Source: UBA2020 sp964551435 (lineage in GTDB: Bacteria > Pseudomonadota > Alphaproteobacteria > Micavibrionales > UBA2020). From it: DNA of 64,000 nt. The stretch is from assembly GCA_964551435.1 (NCBI GenBank), contig CAZKBS010000001.1, forward strand, positions 310,001-374,000, in the 5' to 3' direction. Shown piece after piece: positions 1 to 8,549 of this stretch. Below the pieces are notes generated by a model, which had not been told where the DNA came from, did not search any database, and saw only the letters and a list, made by a program, of their open reading frames with translations. Numbering within the stretch: the first letter of the stretch is position 1; each line of letters begins with the position of its first letter. A program made the position numbers and the translations under genes.

Positions 1-294
1 GCTGAGAGTCAAACCGGCAGTGATGTTTTCGAAGCCGCCCTCGCTTGCGGCGATGTCGACCTGCGCTTTAATCATACCAAGGTCAGGTTCGCGATAGGTG
101 GTCAGCGAAATCGTCCAGCGGTCGCCGTCGGCGGCTTCTTCGTTGCGAAGGAATACGGAAAGACCAAGCTCTTCCAGCGCCGCGCCAATTTGTTCGGCGA
201 TTTGCCCCGAAACTTTTTGCCGGAAATCAAAACTGACCTTGTAGAGCAGGTGCGGAATGATGTTGTCGTAGTCGAAGAGCGGCTGGTTCGGCAT
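1..294 (-). CDS. prmA: Ribosomal protein L11 methyltransferase, N-terminal part (cut by window edge)
   Basis: An open frame starts at the ATG ending at 294 and runs without a stop off the left edge, giving 98 residues. A good ribosome site (AAGGA) lies about 6 bases upstream of the start. The visible part begins MPNQPLFDYDN and contains EELGLSVFLRNEE followed by RWTISLTTYREPD, which resembles the N-terminal substrate-recognition domain of PrmA, the SAM-dependent enzyme that methylates ribosomal protein L11. The methyltransferase domain lies outside the window, so the name rests on the N-terminal pattern alone. It is divergent from the thiolase gene starting at 399, with about 100 bases between for both promoters. 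Confidence 0.5.
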   Translation of the reverse strand, partial: MPNQPLFDYDNIIPHLLYKVSFDFRQKVSGQIAEQIGAALEELGLSVFLRNEEAADGDRWTISLTTYREPDLGMIKAQVDIAASEGGFENITAGLTLS

Positions 295-398
295 GTGTTT
301 TCCTTGGGAGGCGGTAGATGATGTGGCAATCATTCTTGATATTGGGCGCTTTGTCCATCATATTATTCATACAATGTATCTGATTTAACGGGGTTTTT

Positions 399-1541
399 AT
401 GCAGCACAACGTGGTTATCGCCGGATATCTCCGCACGCCGTTTCACTTTGCCGGCAAGGGCGATCTCGCCTCTGTCCGGCCCGATGACATGGCCGCTATT
501 GCCGTGCGCGCGCTTGTGCAAAAAACCGGCGTGAACACGCGGGAGATTGAAGACCTTATCCTTGGCTGCGCCTTCCCCGAAGGCGAACAGGGTTTTAACA
601 TCGCACGTCTGGTGGCGAATATCGCCGATCTGCCGCTGACGGTGGCGGGTACGACGGTCAATCGTTTCTGCGGGTCGTCCATGCAGGCCATTCACATGGC
701 CGCGGGGGCGATACAGATGGGCGCGGGGCATGCGTTTATTTGCGGCGGCGTCGAAAGCATGTCGCGCATCCCCATGGGCGGTTTTAATCCGCTGCCCAAT
801 CCGGCTTTGGCTGAAACCTTTCCGCAGGCCTATATCGGCATGGGGGAGACGGCGGAAAATCTGGCGCGCAAATATTCCATCAGCCGCCAGCGTCAGGAAG
901 CTTTCGCGCTGTCGTCGCAGCAAAAAGCCGCTGCCGCGCGCGCTGCCGGAAAACTGCAGGATGAAATTACCCCTGTCACTGCCGCAGATGGCAGCATCGT
1001 CAGCGAAGATGGCTGCATTCGCGGCGATACCACGCTGGAGGCGCTGGCAGGTCTGAAACCTGCGTTTGATGCGGAAGGCAGCGTGACGGCGGGCACATCG
1101 TCGCCACTGACGGACGGCGCCGTGGCAACGCTGGTCACCACTGAAGAATTCGCCAAGGTGAACGGGCTTCACATCATGGCGCGCGTGCGCAGCATCGCGG
1201 TATCGGGCTGCGCCCCGGAAATCATGGGCATCGGCCCTGTCGATGCCTCGCGCAAGGCGCTGAAGCGTGCGGGCCTGAGCATCGAAGATATCGATATCAT
1301 CGAGCTGAACGAAGCCTTTGCCGCGCAGGCATTGTCTGTGCTGCAGGAACTGGGCGCAGATGAGACAAAGGTCAATCTTGATGGCGGCGCGATTGCGCTC
1401 GGCCACCCGCTGGGTGCATCGGGCGGACGCATCACAGGCAAGGCCGCAAGCCTTTTGAAGCGCGAGGGTAAAAAACTCGCGCTGGCGACCATGTGCATCG
1501 GCGGCGGTCAAGGGATTGCGACCATTCTGGAAGCGGTCTGA
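399..1541 (+). CDS. Acetyl-CoA C-acyltransferase (FadA-type thiolase)
   Basis: A 380-residue thiolase that would cleave 3-ketoacyl-CoA with free CoA in the last step of fatty-acid beta-oxidation, or run the reverse condensation. The nucleophilic cysteine is C91 in NRFCGSSMQAI, the catalytic histidine is H336 in ALGHPLGASGGR, and the second cysteine is C366 in MCIGGGQG. Length and the FCGSSMQ signature fit the FadA group rather than the acetoacetyl-CoA group. The next gene starts 5 bases after its stop, so the two are probably co-transcribed. It is a close relative of the thiolase at 50690 but has no hydratase/dehydrogenase partner beside it. The exact chain length handled cannot be told from sequence. 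Confidence 0.93.
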   Translation: MQHNVVIAGYLRTPFHFAGKGDLASVRPDDMAAIAVRALVQKTGVNTREIEDLILGCAFPEGEQGFNIARLVANIADLPLTVAGTTVNRFCGSSMQAIHMAAGAIQMGAGHAFICGGVESMSRIPMGGFNPLPNPALAETFPQAYIGMGETAENLARKYSISRQRQEAFALSSQQKAAAARAAGKLQDEITPVTAADGSIVSEDGCIRGDTTLEALAGLKPAFDAEGSVTAGTSSPLTDGAVATLVTTEEFAKVNGLHIMARVRSIAVSGCAPEIMGIGPVDASRKALKRAGLSIEDIDIIELNEAFAAQALSVLQELGADETKVNLDGGAIALGHPLGASGGRITGKAASLLKREGKKLALATMCIGGGQGIATILEAV

Positions 1542-1546
1542 TAGCG

Positions 1547-2560
1547 ATGGCCGATATTTCAAAACTGCCGAAGGTTGATTTGCACATTCACCTCGAAGGC
1601 TCCATCACGCCGGCGATGGTGCGTAAACTTGCGCATAAGAACGGGCTTGAAATACCGGAAGGGTTGTTCGACCCGAGCGGTGAACTTTTCCACTGGCCCG
1701 ATGACGGCACGGCGGCGGGTGCGCTGAAAGGTTTCGTCGAAGCCTATGACAAGGCGACATCCGTCATGCGCGGGGCGGACGATTTTGAAGCCGTCACCTA
1801 TGATTATTTTGTGCGCAGCGCGGCCGAGGGCTGTATTTACGCCGAGCCGATTATTTCCGCCGAACATGGCGCCATGGCGGGCCTGACGTACCCTGAAATG
1901 ATGGCGGCGATTACCGCAGGCTATGAACGTGCCAAAGCGGAAACGGGCATCGAAGCGCGTTTCATTGCCACCTGCGTGCGGCATTACGGTCCCGCTGCCG
2001 CGATACATGTCGCGGAAATCACGCGCGATAACCCGCATCCGCTGGTCACGGCCTTCGGCATGGCGGGGGATGAAAATGCGCATAGTGTAGCGGATTTCAA
2101 ACCGGCCTATGATATTGCCGCGCTGCCTTACCGCAATGCGCATGCGGGCGAAGCCGCGGGCCCGGAAAGCATTCGCGCCGCGCGGGAGCTTTTGAACGTG
2201 CGCCGTTTCGGGCATATGGTGCGCGCGATTGAAGACGCCGCGCTGATGCAGGAGCAGCTGAAAATCAACGCCGTGCCGGAGGTTTGCGTCTCCAGCAACC
2301 TCTGCCTCAAAGTTTATCCGGATTACGCATCACACCCGCTGCGCAGGTTTTTCGATGCGGGGCTGAAAGTCACGCTCGGTAGTGATGACCCGACATTCTT
2401 CGGCACATCTATCGGCCGTGAATACCAGATTGCGCATGAACATTTCGGATTTACAGTAGCCGAGCTTTTGCAAATCAGCCGCAACGCGATTGAAGAAGCT
2501 TTCTGCGACAGCGAAACCCGCACACGACTTCTGCGCCGGATTGACGGGTATTCGGTTTAG
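1547..2560 (+). CDS. Adenosine deaminase-family protein
   Basis: A 337-residue TIM-barrel amidohydrolase. The start ATG at 1547 was chosen because the family begins almost directly with KVDLHIHLEGS, whose HxH binds the catalytic metal; longer upstream reading frame lies inside the thiolase. Further family landmarks are HAGE in the middle (the glutamate acts in proton transfer) and SDDPTFFGT near the C-terminus, the metal-binding and base-contacting Asp pair. The family deaminates adenosine to inosine, but close relatives act on adenine or other aminopurines, and the substrate cannot be settled here. Probably the second gene of a two-gene transcript with the thiolase. It ends convergently against the hypothetical at 2585. 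Confidence 0.88.
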   Translation: MADISKLPKVDLHIHLEGSITPAMVRKLAHKNGLEIPEGLFDPSGELFHWPDDGTAAGALKGFVEAYDKATSVMRGADDFEAVTYDYFVRSAAEGCIYAEPIISAEHGAMAGLTYPEMMAAITAGYERAKAETGIEARFIATCVRHYGPAAAIHVAEITRDNPHPLVTAFGMAGDENAHSVADFKPAYDIAALPYRNAHAGEAAGPESIRAARELLNVRRFGHMVRAIEDAALMQEQLKINAVPEVCVSSNLCLKVYPDYASHPLRRFFDAGLKVTLGSDDPTFFGTSIGREYQIAHEHFGFTVAELLQISRNAIEEAFCDSETRTRLLRRIDGYSV

Positions 2561-2584
2561 AGAACCCCAGCTTATTGCAAGAAA

Positions 2585-3010
2585 TCACATCCCGCGTTTA
2601 TGCGCGGGCGTTTGCGGCGTGATGGTTTTTTCGACCGCTTTCACGAGTGCGCCGCCGAGTGTGGAGTCGAGGGCGACGATGTCTGCGCCTGCGCCTTTGA
2701 ATGCGCGCAGGGCGGCGAAGTGTTCGGGGCTGCGCAGGTTGATTTTAAGATCGGGTGCGGCGTCGGCAGCTTCGGGCGCACGGCTGCGCTGTGCGAATTC
2801 GGCCTCGCGGGATTTCAGGTTTTCGGCGGCGGCGTAAAAAGCGCTGAGCGCGGCGCCGGCGGCGGGGCGTGCGGTATCGTTCTGGCCATCGAGAATTTGG
2901 CGGTGCAGGCGCGCCACATCGGATGCGGCGGCAAAACTGCTGCCGAGCTTCCCGCCGAGGGCGGCGAGGGGGGATATCGTCTGCGGCTCTTTTTCCTGCA
3001 TCTCTGCCAT
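2585..3010 (-). CDS. Hypothetical protein, alanine-rich
   Basis: A 141-residue frame I cannot assign to a family. It is rich in alanine and glutamate, with likely helices around LHRQILDGQ and AALSAFYAAAENLKSREAEF, and a possible ordered C-terminal half containing DLKINLRSPEHFAALRAFKGAGADIVALDS. No signal peptide or membrane segment is visible. The opposite strand also has a 157-residue frame here; the minus-strand reading is preferred because its residue composition is that of a normal protein while the plus-strand one is cysteine- and glycine-rich. It is convergent with the deaminase gene and divergent from mnmG. Confidence 0.55.
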   Translation of the reverse strand: MAEMQEKEPQTISPLAALGGKLGSSFAAASDVARLHRQILDGQNDTARPAAGAALSAFYAAAENLKSREAEFAQRSRAPEAADAAPDLKINLRSPEHFAALRAFKGAGADIVALDSTLGGALVKAVEKTITPQTPAHKRGM

Positions 3011-3193
3011 GGTATAAGGCCCCTTCGGAAGGACTTGTCCTTTTTGCGGATTTCCGCTATCTATTTTCCTTAAAAGCCAAACCTTTTGTTCTTAAGCCCA
3101 GTATAGCGCATCTTTGCCGGTTTATGAGCAACCGTTTGGCTTACAATCTTGCCGATTTGCGAAAGATTGTAATAACCATGTCAAGTGATTGAA

Positions 3194-5071
3194 ATGTCTA
3201 ATAAATTCGATGTTATTGTAGTGGGTGGCGGCCATGCCGGCTGTGAAGCGGCGGCGGCATCCGCGCGTATGGGGGCAAAAACCCTGCTGCTCACGCATCG
3301 AATCGATACGATTGGCGCGATGTCGTGCAATCCGGCCATTGGCGGCCTCGGCAAGGGGCATCTGGTGCGCGAAATTGACGCACTGGACGGTGTCATGGGC
3401 CGTGTGATTGACCAGGCGGGTATCCAGTTTCGTATGCTGAACGCGAGTAAAGGCCCCGCCGTGCGCGGCCCCCGTGCGCAGGCGGACCGCAAACTTTACC
3501 GCAAAGCCATGCAGGCATTGCTGCTGGATTATCCGAACCTGACGGTTATCGGTGAAGGGGCGGAGGATATTCTGCGCGATGGCGCAGGTAATATCAGCGG
3601 CGTGATTTCTTCGGCAGGGACGCAGTATGACTGCGCGGCGCTTGTTATAACGACAGGCACTTTCTTGCGCGGGGTTATTCACCGCGGCACGCATCAGCAC
3701 GAAGCGGGCCGCATTGGCGAAAAGCCGTCGGTCGGACTTGCGCTTGCGCTTGAAAAATTGAACCTGCCGCTGGGACGTTTGAAAACCGGCACGCCCGCGC
3801 GTCTGGATGGCCGCACGATTAATTGGAGCGTATGCGAAGAGCAGCCGGGGGATACACCGCCGCAGCCGTTTTCTTTTATGTCAAAAGGAATCACGGTACC
3901 GCAAATCAGCTGTTATATTACATATACCAACGAAATCACACATCAGGTCATCCGCGATAATCTGCATGTCGCGCCGATGTATTCAGGTCAGATTAAATCC
4001 TCCGGCCCACGTTACTGCCCGTCTATCGAAGATAAAATCGTGCGCTTCGCCGATAAAGAGCGTCACCAGATTTTCCTTGAGCCCGAGGGGCTCGATGACC
4101 ACACGGTCTATCCGAACGGTATTTCAACTTCGCTGCCCGCCGAAGTGCAGGAAGCACTGATCCGCACCATTCCGGGGCTCGAAAACGTGACGATTATCGA
4201 GCCCGGCTATGCGATTGAATACGACTATGTCGATCCGCGCGCGCTCAAACGCACGCTGGAAGTTCATGCGGCACCCGGTCTGTTTTTGGCGGGGCAAATT
4301 AACGGCACCACAGGCTACGAAGAAGCGGGCGCGCAGGGTTTGATGGCCGGTATCAATGCCGCGCTGGTCGCGGCGGGCCGCCGTGAAGAATTCACCCTCG
4401 ACCGTGCCGATGGCTATATCGGTGTGATGATTGACGACCTTGTGACCCAAGGCGTGACGGAGCCTTACCGTATGTTCACCAGCCGTGCGGAATATCGCCT
4501 GCTGCTGCGCGCGGATAACGCGGACCAGCGCCTGACGCCGCTGGGGCTGTCGATTGGCTGCGTCGGGCACGACCGCGAGGCGGCTTTCACTGAAAAGCAG
4601 CAAAAGCTCGAAGCCGCCCGTGCGCTTGTCCATAGCCTGCAAGCCCTGCCGATCGAGCTGGAGCGCCGCGGGTTCAAGGTCAATCAGGACGGCATCAAGC
4701 GCTCCGCCCATGACCTGATGCGCTATCCCGATATCAGTTTTGACAATCTGGCCGGTATCTGGCCGGAGCTGGCGGATATCGAGCATGATATCGCCGAACA
4801 AGTTGAAATCGATGCCCGCTATGCCGGATACATCCAGCGGCAGGAGGCCGATATTCAGGCTTTCCGCCGTGATGAAAACCTCAAGCTGCCTAAAGACCTC
4901 GATTACAGCCGCGTCGGCAGCCTGTCGAATGAAATGCAGCTGAAGCTGCGCCAGCACGCGCCCGATACGCTGGGCGCGGCTTCGCGTATCCCGGGCGTGA
5001 CGCCAGCGGCACTGGTGGCCCTGCTGCGTCATGTGAAACGCCGTGACCGCGAGGAGCGAGACGTTGCCTGA
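3194..5071 (+). CDS. mnmG: tRNA uridine-5-carboxymethylaminomethyl modification enzyme MnmG (GidA)
   Basis: With MnmE it installs the carboxymethylaminomethyl group on the wobble uridine of several tRNAs, using FAD. About 625 residues, the usual length. Near the N-terminus the FAD-binding Rossmann motif reads VVGGGHAGCEAA, followed by the very conserved MSCNPAIGG and LNASKGPAVRG; later come TGTFLRG, RLKTGTPARL, GPRYCPSIEDK, PEGLDDHTVYPNG, GQINGTTGYEEA and FTSRAEYRLLLR. A GTG at 3185 is an alternative start; ATG 3194 is preferred, although neither has a strong ribosome site. It overlaps rsmG and begins the mnmG-rsmG-parA-parB block. mnmE is not next to it in this window. Confidence 0.97.
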   Translation: MSNKFDVIVVGGGHAGCEAAAASARMGAKTLLLTHRIDTIGAMSCNPAIGGLGKGHLVREIDALDGVMGRVIDQAGIQFRMLNASKGPAVRGPRAQADRKLYRKAMQALLLDYPNLTVIGEGAEDILRDGAGNISGVISSAGTQYDCAALVITTGTFLRGVIHRGTHQHEAGRIGEKPSVGLALALEKLNLPLGRLKTGTPARLDGRTINWSVCEEQPGDTPPQPFSFMSKGITVPQISCYITYTNEITHQVIRDNLHVAPMYSGQIKSSGPRYCPSIEDKIVRFADKERHQIFLEPEGLDDHTVYPNGISTSLPAEVQEALIRTIPGLENVTIIEPGYAIEYDYVDPRALKRTLEVHAAPGLFLAGQINGTTGYEEAGAQGLMAGINAALVAAGRREEFTLDRADGYIGVMIDDLVTQGVTEPYRMFTSRAEYRLLLRADNADQRLTPLGLSIGCVGHDREAAFTEKQQKLEAARALVHSLQALPIELERRGFKVNQDGIKRSAHDLMRYPDISFDNLAGIWPELADIEHDIAEQVEIDARYAGYIQRQEADIQAFRRDENLKLPKDLDYSRVGSLSNEMQLKLRQHAPDTLGAASRIPGVTPAALVALLRHVKRRDREERDVA

Positions 5072-5690
5072 AGAATCCCTCGATAAAGTATTCCTGCGCT
5101 ATGGCTTCGGTGTTTCACGTGAAACACTGGAGGCGTTGGGCGTTTATGAATCCCTGCTGCTGAAATGGCAAAAGGCTATCAATCTGGTCGGCCCCTCGAC
5201 GCTGGATGCGGTGGCGGAGCGCCATTTTTTCGACTCTGCCCAGCTGTTCCGCTTTATCCCCGATATCAATGTGCGTTTGGTCGATATGGGCTCCGGCGCA
5301 GGTTTTCCGGGGTTGGTGCTGTCGCTTCTGGGCGTCAAGGAAGTCCATTTGATTGAATCCGACGTGCGCAAGGCAACCTTCCTGCGCGAAGTTTCACGTG
5401 AAACAAAAGCGGTCGCCCATATCCACGATACCCGTGTCGAAGATGTCAAAATCGACAAAATCGACGTTTTTACCGCCCGCGCCCTTGCGCCGCTTAAGGA
5501 TCTGCTGTCTTTCATGCACCGCCTGTCTACCCCGGGGCATCCGTCGTATGGCCTGTTCATGAAGGGCATGCACTATCAGGAAGAGCTGGATAAAGCCGCC
5601 AAGCAGTGGTCTTTTGATGTCGAGATGTACCCCAGCATGACCGACTTGGCCAGCAAAGTTATTAAAATCAGTAACTTATCCAAAAAATAA
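5064..5690 (+). CDS. rsmG: 16S rRNA (guanine(527)-N7)-methyltransferase RsmG (GidB)
   Basis: A SAM-dependent enzyme that methylates G527 of 16S rRNA. The SAM-binding loop is DMGSGAGFPGLVLS, preceded by ERHFFDSAQL, with TARALAPLKDLL downstream, all typical of RsmG. The TTG at 5064 is taken as start because GAGGAG at 5051-5056 lies 7 bases before it; a GTG at 5043 is the alternative and adds 7 residues. Either start overlaps the end of mnmG. Two parS palindromes lie inside this gene and dictate the repeated peptide VSRET (in FGVSRETLE and REVSRETKA), so coding and centromere functions share the same bases. Confidence 0.95.
   Translation: MPEESLDKVFLRYGFGVSRETLEALGVYESLLLKWQKAINLVGPSTLDAVAERHFFDSAQLFRFIPDINVRLVDMGSGAGFPGLVLSLLGVKEVHLIESDVRKATFLREVSRETKAVAHIHDTRVEDVKIDKIDVFTARALAPLKDLLSFMHRLSTPGHPSYGLFMKGMHYQEELDKAAKQWSFDVEMYPSMTDLASKVIKISNLSKK
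5111..5126. promoter_or_regulatory. parS: parS site 1 (inside rsmG)
   Basis: TGTTTCACGTGAAACA, a perfect 16-base palindrome identical to the widely conserved bacterial parS consensus bound by chromosomal ParB. It lies inside the coding sequence of rsmG, about 1.6 kb upstream of the parB start. Confidence 0.96.
5390..5405. promoter_or_regulatory. parS: parS site 2 (inside rsmG)
   Basis: AGTTTCACGTGAAACA. The 14-base core GTTTCACGTGAAAC is intact and palindromic; only the first outer base departs from the consensus. It is in the same reading phase as site 1 and again encodes VSRET. Confidence 0.9.
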
Positions 5691-5705
5691 GGCATTTTCC
5701 GCGCC

Positions 5706-5721
5706 TGTTTCACGTGAAACA
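5706..5721. promoter_or_regulatory. parS: parS site 3 (rsmG-parA spacer)
   Basis: TGTTTCACGTGAAACA, a perfect consensus palindrome in the short spacer between rsmG and parA. Being upstream of parA it could also let ParB influence parAB expression; that is an inference. Confidence 0.96.
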
Positions 5722-5732
5722 CGGGGTCAGCA

Positions 5733-5748
5733 GGTTTCACGTGAAACA
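5733..5748. promoter_or_regulatory. parS: parS site 4 (rsmG-parA spacer)
   Basis: GGTTTCACGTGAAACA, core palindrome intact with one outer mismatch. It starts 27 bases after the start of site 3, so the two form a closely spaced pair immediately before parA. Confidence 0.92.
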
Positions 5749-5793
5749 TAATTTGCCTTGCCCGCAGCGGCAGATTCGCGCTATTTACTGGGC

Positions 5794-6702
5794 ATGACCC
5801 AGCCTTCAGACACATACGAACAAACTGCGGCTTCTGCCGCTGACAAACCCGCGGACGGCGCTGCGGCCTCCCCCCGTTTGTCCGGCCCGCGCTATATTAG
5901 CATTTCGAACCAGAAAGGCGGCGTGGGCAAAACCACGACGGCTGTCAATCTGGCGACCGCCCTTGCCGCTGTTGGCAAACAGGTTTTGCTGGTTGATCTC
6001 GACCCGCAGGGCAATGCCTCGACCGGTCTTGGTATTGACCGTGCTGACCGCGACCGTGGTTCTTACGAATTGCTGTTTAATGAAACCACGGCAGACGAAG
6101 CCGCCGCACCGACCAAGGTGCCGGGGCTTTATTGCATTCCGTCTTCCATGCACCTGTCGGGCGCGGAGATTGAGCTGATTGACGCGGATAACCGCGAATT
6201 TCGCCTGCGCGATGGCCTTGCCGCCGCCACGCGCCGCTATGACTATGTGATATTCGACTGCCCGCCCGCGCTCAACCTGCTGACGCTGAACGCGCTGGCC
6301 GCGTCCGATGGCGTGCTGGTGCCACTGCAATGCGAATTTTATGCGCTGGAGGGTCTCAGCCACCTTGTGAACACCATCGAGCGCGTGCGCGATGCTTTTA
6401 ACGACAAGCTGGAGCTGCTGGGTATTGTCCTGACGATGTATGACAAACGAAATAATCTGTCAAATCAGGTTGCCGATAACGTGCGCGAATTTTTCGGTGA
6501 CAAGGTTTACGACACCGTCATCCCCCGTAACGTGCGTATATCTGAAGCGCCGTCATTCGGCCTGCCTGCGATTGTCTATGACATGGCGTGCAGCGGGTCG
6601 CAGGCGTATATCCATCTTGCGCGCGAAATGCTGAAACGTGAAAAAGCCCTTCGCGATGCTGCGCTGAAGGCCATGGCCGAAGCCCAAGGAGTCCCCGCAT
6701 GA
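5794..6702 (+). CDS. parA: Chromosome-partitioning ATPase ParA (Soj)
   Basis: A 302-residue deviant Walker-type ATPase that binds DNA nonspecifically as an ATP dimer and moves ParB-parS complexes during chromosome segregation. The deviant Walker A is KGGVGKTT at residues 41-48, followed by VLLVDLDPQGNAS and the Walker B-like FDCPPALNLLT; the later IPRNVRISEAPSFG is the usual ParA signature. The ATG at 5794 is used; an in-frame TTG at 5758 would add 12 residues that look like non-coding translation. An unstructured acidic, alanine-rich tail of about 30 residues precedes the domain. Its stop overlaps the parB start by four bases (ATGA). Confidence 0.97.
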   Translation: MTQPSDTYEQTAASAADKPADGAAASPRLSGPRYISISNQKGGVGKTTTAVNLATALAAVGKQVLLVDLDPQGNASTGLGIDRADRDRGSYELLFNETTADEAAAPTKVPGLYCIPSSMHLSGAEIELIDADNREFRLRDGLAAATRRYDYVIFDCPPALNLLTLNALAASDGVLVPLQCEFYALEGLSHLVNTIERVRDAFNDKLELLGIVLTMYDKRNNLSNQVADNVREFFGDKVYDTVIPRNVRISEAPSFGLPAIVYDMACSGSQAYIHLAREMLKREKALRDAALKAMAEAQGVPA

Positions 6703-7730
6703 ATACCGATCCCAAAAAACGCGGTCTGGGCCGCGGCCTCGACGCTTTGTTCCGCGATGTGAAAAAAGAAGAAGCGACCTTGCAGCAGAAAAAAGCTGCC
6801 GCGCCTGCGCCCGCCGCGCCCGCCGCTGCGGCGACCCCAGCAGCTCCGGCCGCAGCGCCTGCCGTGAACACCGCGCCCGTGCTCCGCGCGGAGGAAATGC
6901 TGAAATCATCCGAAGTCAATGCGCCGCTGCAGCCGCCGCGCCGTTTGCCGGTTGATCGTCTCAAGCCCGGCAAATATCAGCCGCGCACGCATTTCGACGA
7001 TGATGCGCTGGCGCAGCTGGCGGATTCCATCGGTGCGCATGGCGTATTGCAGCCGCTGCTGGTACGCCCGATTGAAGGCATGATGTATGAAATCATCGCC
7101 GGTGAACGCCGCTGGCGTGCCGCGCAAAAAGCGCGCGTGCATGACGTGCCTGTCGTCATCCGCGACCTGACCGACAAAGAAGCGATGGAAATCGCGCTGA
7201 TTGAAAACCTGCAGCGCGAAGATCTTTCCGCCATCGAGGAAGCCGAAGGCTACGAACGCCTGATGCAGGAATTCGGTCATACGCAGGACATGCTGTCACA
7301 GCAGCTGGGCAAAAGCCGCAGCCATGTTGCCAACACCATGCGTCTTTTGAAACTGCCTGCCAGCGTGCGCAAGATGGTGCAGACAGGCGCGCTTAGCGCC
7401 GGCCATGCCCGCAATCTTGTCGGCCACAAAGAGGCCGAGCAAATGGCCGCTGTGATCGTCAAGCGCGGCCTCAGCGTGCGCCAGACCGAAAAAATGGTGC
7501 AGCAGCTCGAAGCCGGCGACAAGAAAAAACCCGCTGCGCTGAAAACCAAAGGCTTCGCGCAAAAAGACGTGGATATTCTGGCGCTGGAGCAAAAAATGTC
7601 CACGCTGCTCGGCATGAAATTCGTGATTGATGGCGAAGGCAGTTCCGGCAAGCTGAGCATCGAATATAAAAACCTCGATCAGCTTGACGACATCATTGCC
7701 CGCCTGTCGCGCACGCCGCAGCGTCATTGA
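6699..7730 (+). CDS. parB: Chromosome-partitioning protein ParB (Spo0J)
   Basis: A 343-residue centromere-binding CTPase. Order of parts: N-terminal RGLGRGLDALF, which in the family contacts ParA; an alanine/proline linker around residues 30-60; the CTP-binding ParB/Srx domain with GERRWRAA at 135-142 and ENLQREDLSAIEEA; a helix-turn-helix region with QQLGKSRSHVANTMRLLKLP that reads parS; and a C-terminal dimerisation segment with lysine-rich KKKPAALKTKGF. The gene overlaps parA by ATGA, so they are translated as a pair. Four parS sites lie 1.0-1.6 kb upstream. Confidence 0.97.
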   Translation: MNTDPKKRGLGRGLDALFRDVKKEEATLQQKKAAAPAPAAPAAAATPAAPAAAPAVNTAPVLRAEEMLKSSEVNAPLQPPRRLPVDRLKPGKYQPRTHFDDDALAQLADSIGAHGVLQPLLVRPIEGMMYEIIAGERRWRAAQKARVHDVPVVIRDLTDKEAMEIALIENLQREDLSAIEEAEGYERLMQEFGHTQDMLSQQLGKSRSHVANTMRLLKLPASVRKMVQTGALSAGHARNLVGHKEAEQMAAVIVKRGLSVRQTEKMVQQLEAGDKKKPAALKTKGFAQKDVDILALEQKMSTLLGMKFVIDGEGSSGKLSIEYKNLDQLDDIIARLSRTPQRH

Positions 7731-7753
7731 TCTGCGTACCTATTCAAAACAAC

Positions 7754-7787
7754 GTCACCGTATTCTTCGGGGTACGGTGACATCCTT
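7754..7787 (+). terminator. Probable intrinsic terminator after parB
   Basis: GTCACCGTA (7754-7762) and TACGGTGAC (7773-7781) form a 9-base perfect stem around a 10-base loop, followed by a short T-rich stretch. It sits 23 bases past the parB stop and before the next gene. Confidence 0.65.
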
Positions 7788-7810
7788 TTACAGCGATAGA
7801 AAACAAAACC

Positions 7811-8164
7811 ATGACAACCTTGCCCGCCTGTCCGCAGTGTTCATCGTCTTACACGTACCTTGATCGTGGCCTCTATATCTGCCCCGAATGCGCGCATGAA
7901 TGGGCCGAACAGCCGATCGCTGCGCCAGCCGCGGTCACAGAAAAAGTCGTGCGCGATGCAAACGGGGCGGTGCTCAAAGACGGCGATACCGTCAGCATCA
8001 TCAAGGATCTGAAGGTCAAAGGCTCCTCAACCGCGGTCAAGGTCGGCACGAAAGTCAAAAACATCCGCCTTGTCGATGGCGATCATGACATCGACTGCAA
8101 AGTCCCCGGCATTGGCCCGATGGGGCTCAAATCCGAATTCGTGAAAAAAGTCGCAGAGTCATAA
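7811..8164 (+). CDS. yjdM: YjdM/PhnA family zinc-ribbon protein
   Basis: A 117-residue protein closely matching the E. coli YjdM (old name PhnA) pattern. A zinc ribbon is formed by C7-x2-C10 and C24-x2-C27 in ACPQC and ICPEC, followed by the characteristic C-terminal domain with DGDTVSIIKDLKVKGSS, VGTKVKNIRLVDGDHDIDC and the ending GLKSEFVKKV. Members were named from an alkylphosphonate locus, but no phn genes are near here and the family is not shown to break C-P bonds. Cytoplasmic by composition. It stands alone after the parB terminator. Confidence 0.92.
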   Translation: MTTLPACPQCSSSYTYLDRGLYICPECAHEWAEQPIAAPAAVTEKVVRDANGAVLKDGDTVSIIKDLKVKGSSTAVKVGTKVKNIRLVDGDHDIDCKVPGIGPMGLKSEFVKKVAES

Positions 8165-8212
8165 AGCTCGAAAAATATCTTAGGCGCGGACTGCAATCAA
8201 TATCGCTGCTTC

Positions 8213-8506
8213 CTATTTGGTAGCCGAAGAATAAAGGACGTTCTTGCTACCGCGCACAGTACACATTTGTAGCACCTGCCGATTATTGTCTTGCAATAGA
8301 GCGCGGGTATAAAGGGTTTGTGTACTTGTCTCCCCCGTTACTTTCGCGCCGCGCTCTTCCAGCCTTGCTTCGGCGTGCGCTTTGCAGTCATCCAAGGTTT
8401 CAAACAACAGGCTTTCGTCAACAACAAAACCGCCCGGAAGCTTTGTGCCTACAGGGATGAGATGGTTGCTCTCTGCCTCGCAGGCGGAAAGGCAAAAGGC
8501 TATCAT
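8213..8506 (-). CDS. Small putative lipoprotein with anomalous start
   Basis: The frame encodes 97 residues beginning MIAFCLSACEAESNH, where LSAC looks like a lipobox, but only eight residues precede the cysteine, too few for a lipoprotein signal. Upstream in this frame there is no usable start before a TAG. In the neighbouring frame an ATG at 8529 reads MKNILVFS and stops at a TGA that overlaps the present ATG. One extra base between the two would give MKNILVF joined to MIAFCLSAC, a textbook lipoprotein signal. Either a base was lost here (in the genome or in the sequence) or the true start is unusual. The mature part has two further cysteines and no recognisable family. Confidence 0.55.
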   Translation of the reverse strand: MIAFCLSACEAESNHLIPVGTKLPGGFVVDESLLFETLDDCKAHAEARLEERGAKVTGETSTQTLYTRALLQDNNRQVLQMCTVRGSKNVLYSSATK

Positions 8507-8549
8507 GAGAACACCAAAATGTTTTTCATTCTTGCTTTTCTTCTAAAAA

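Noticed and set aside
7811..8164. Phosphonate-utilisation role for the YjdM/PhnA-like gene
   Set aside because: The family name is historical; no phn genes are present and the zinc-ribbon protein is not a C-P lyase component.
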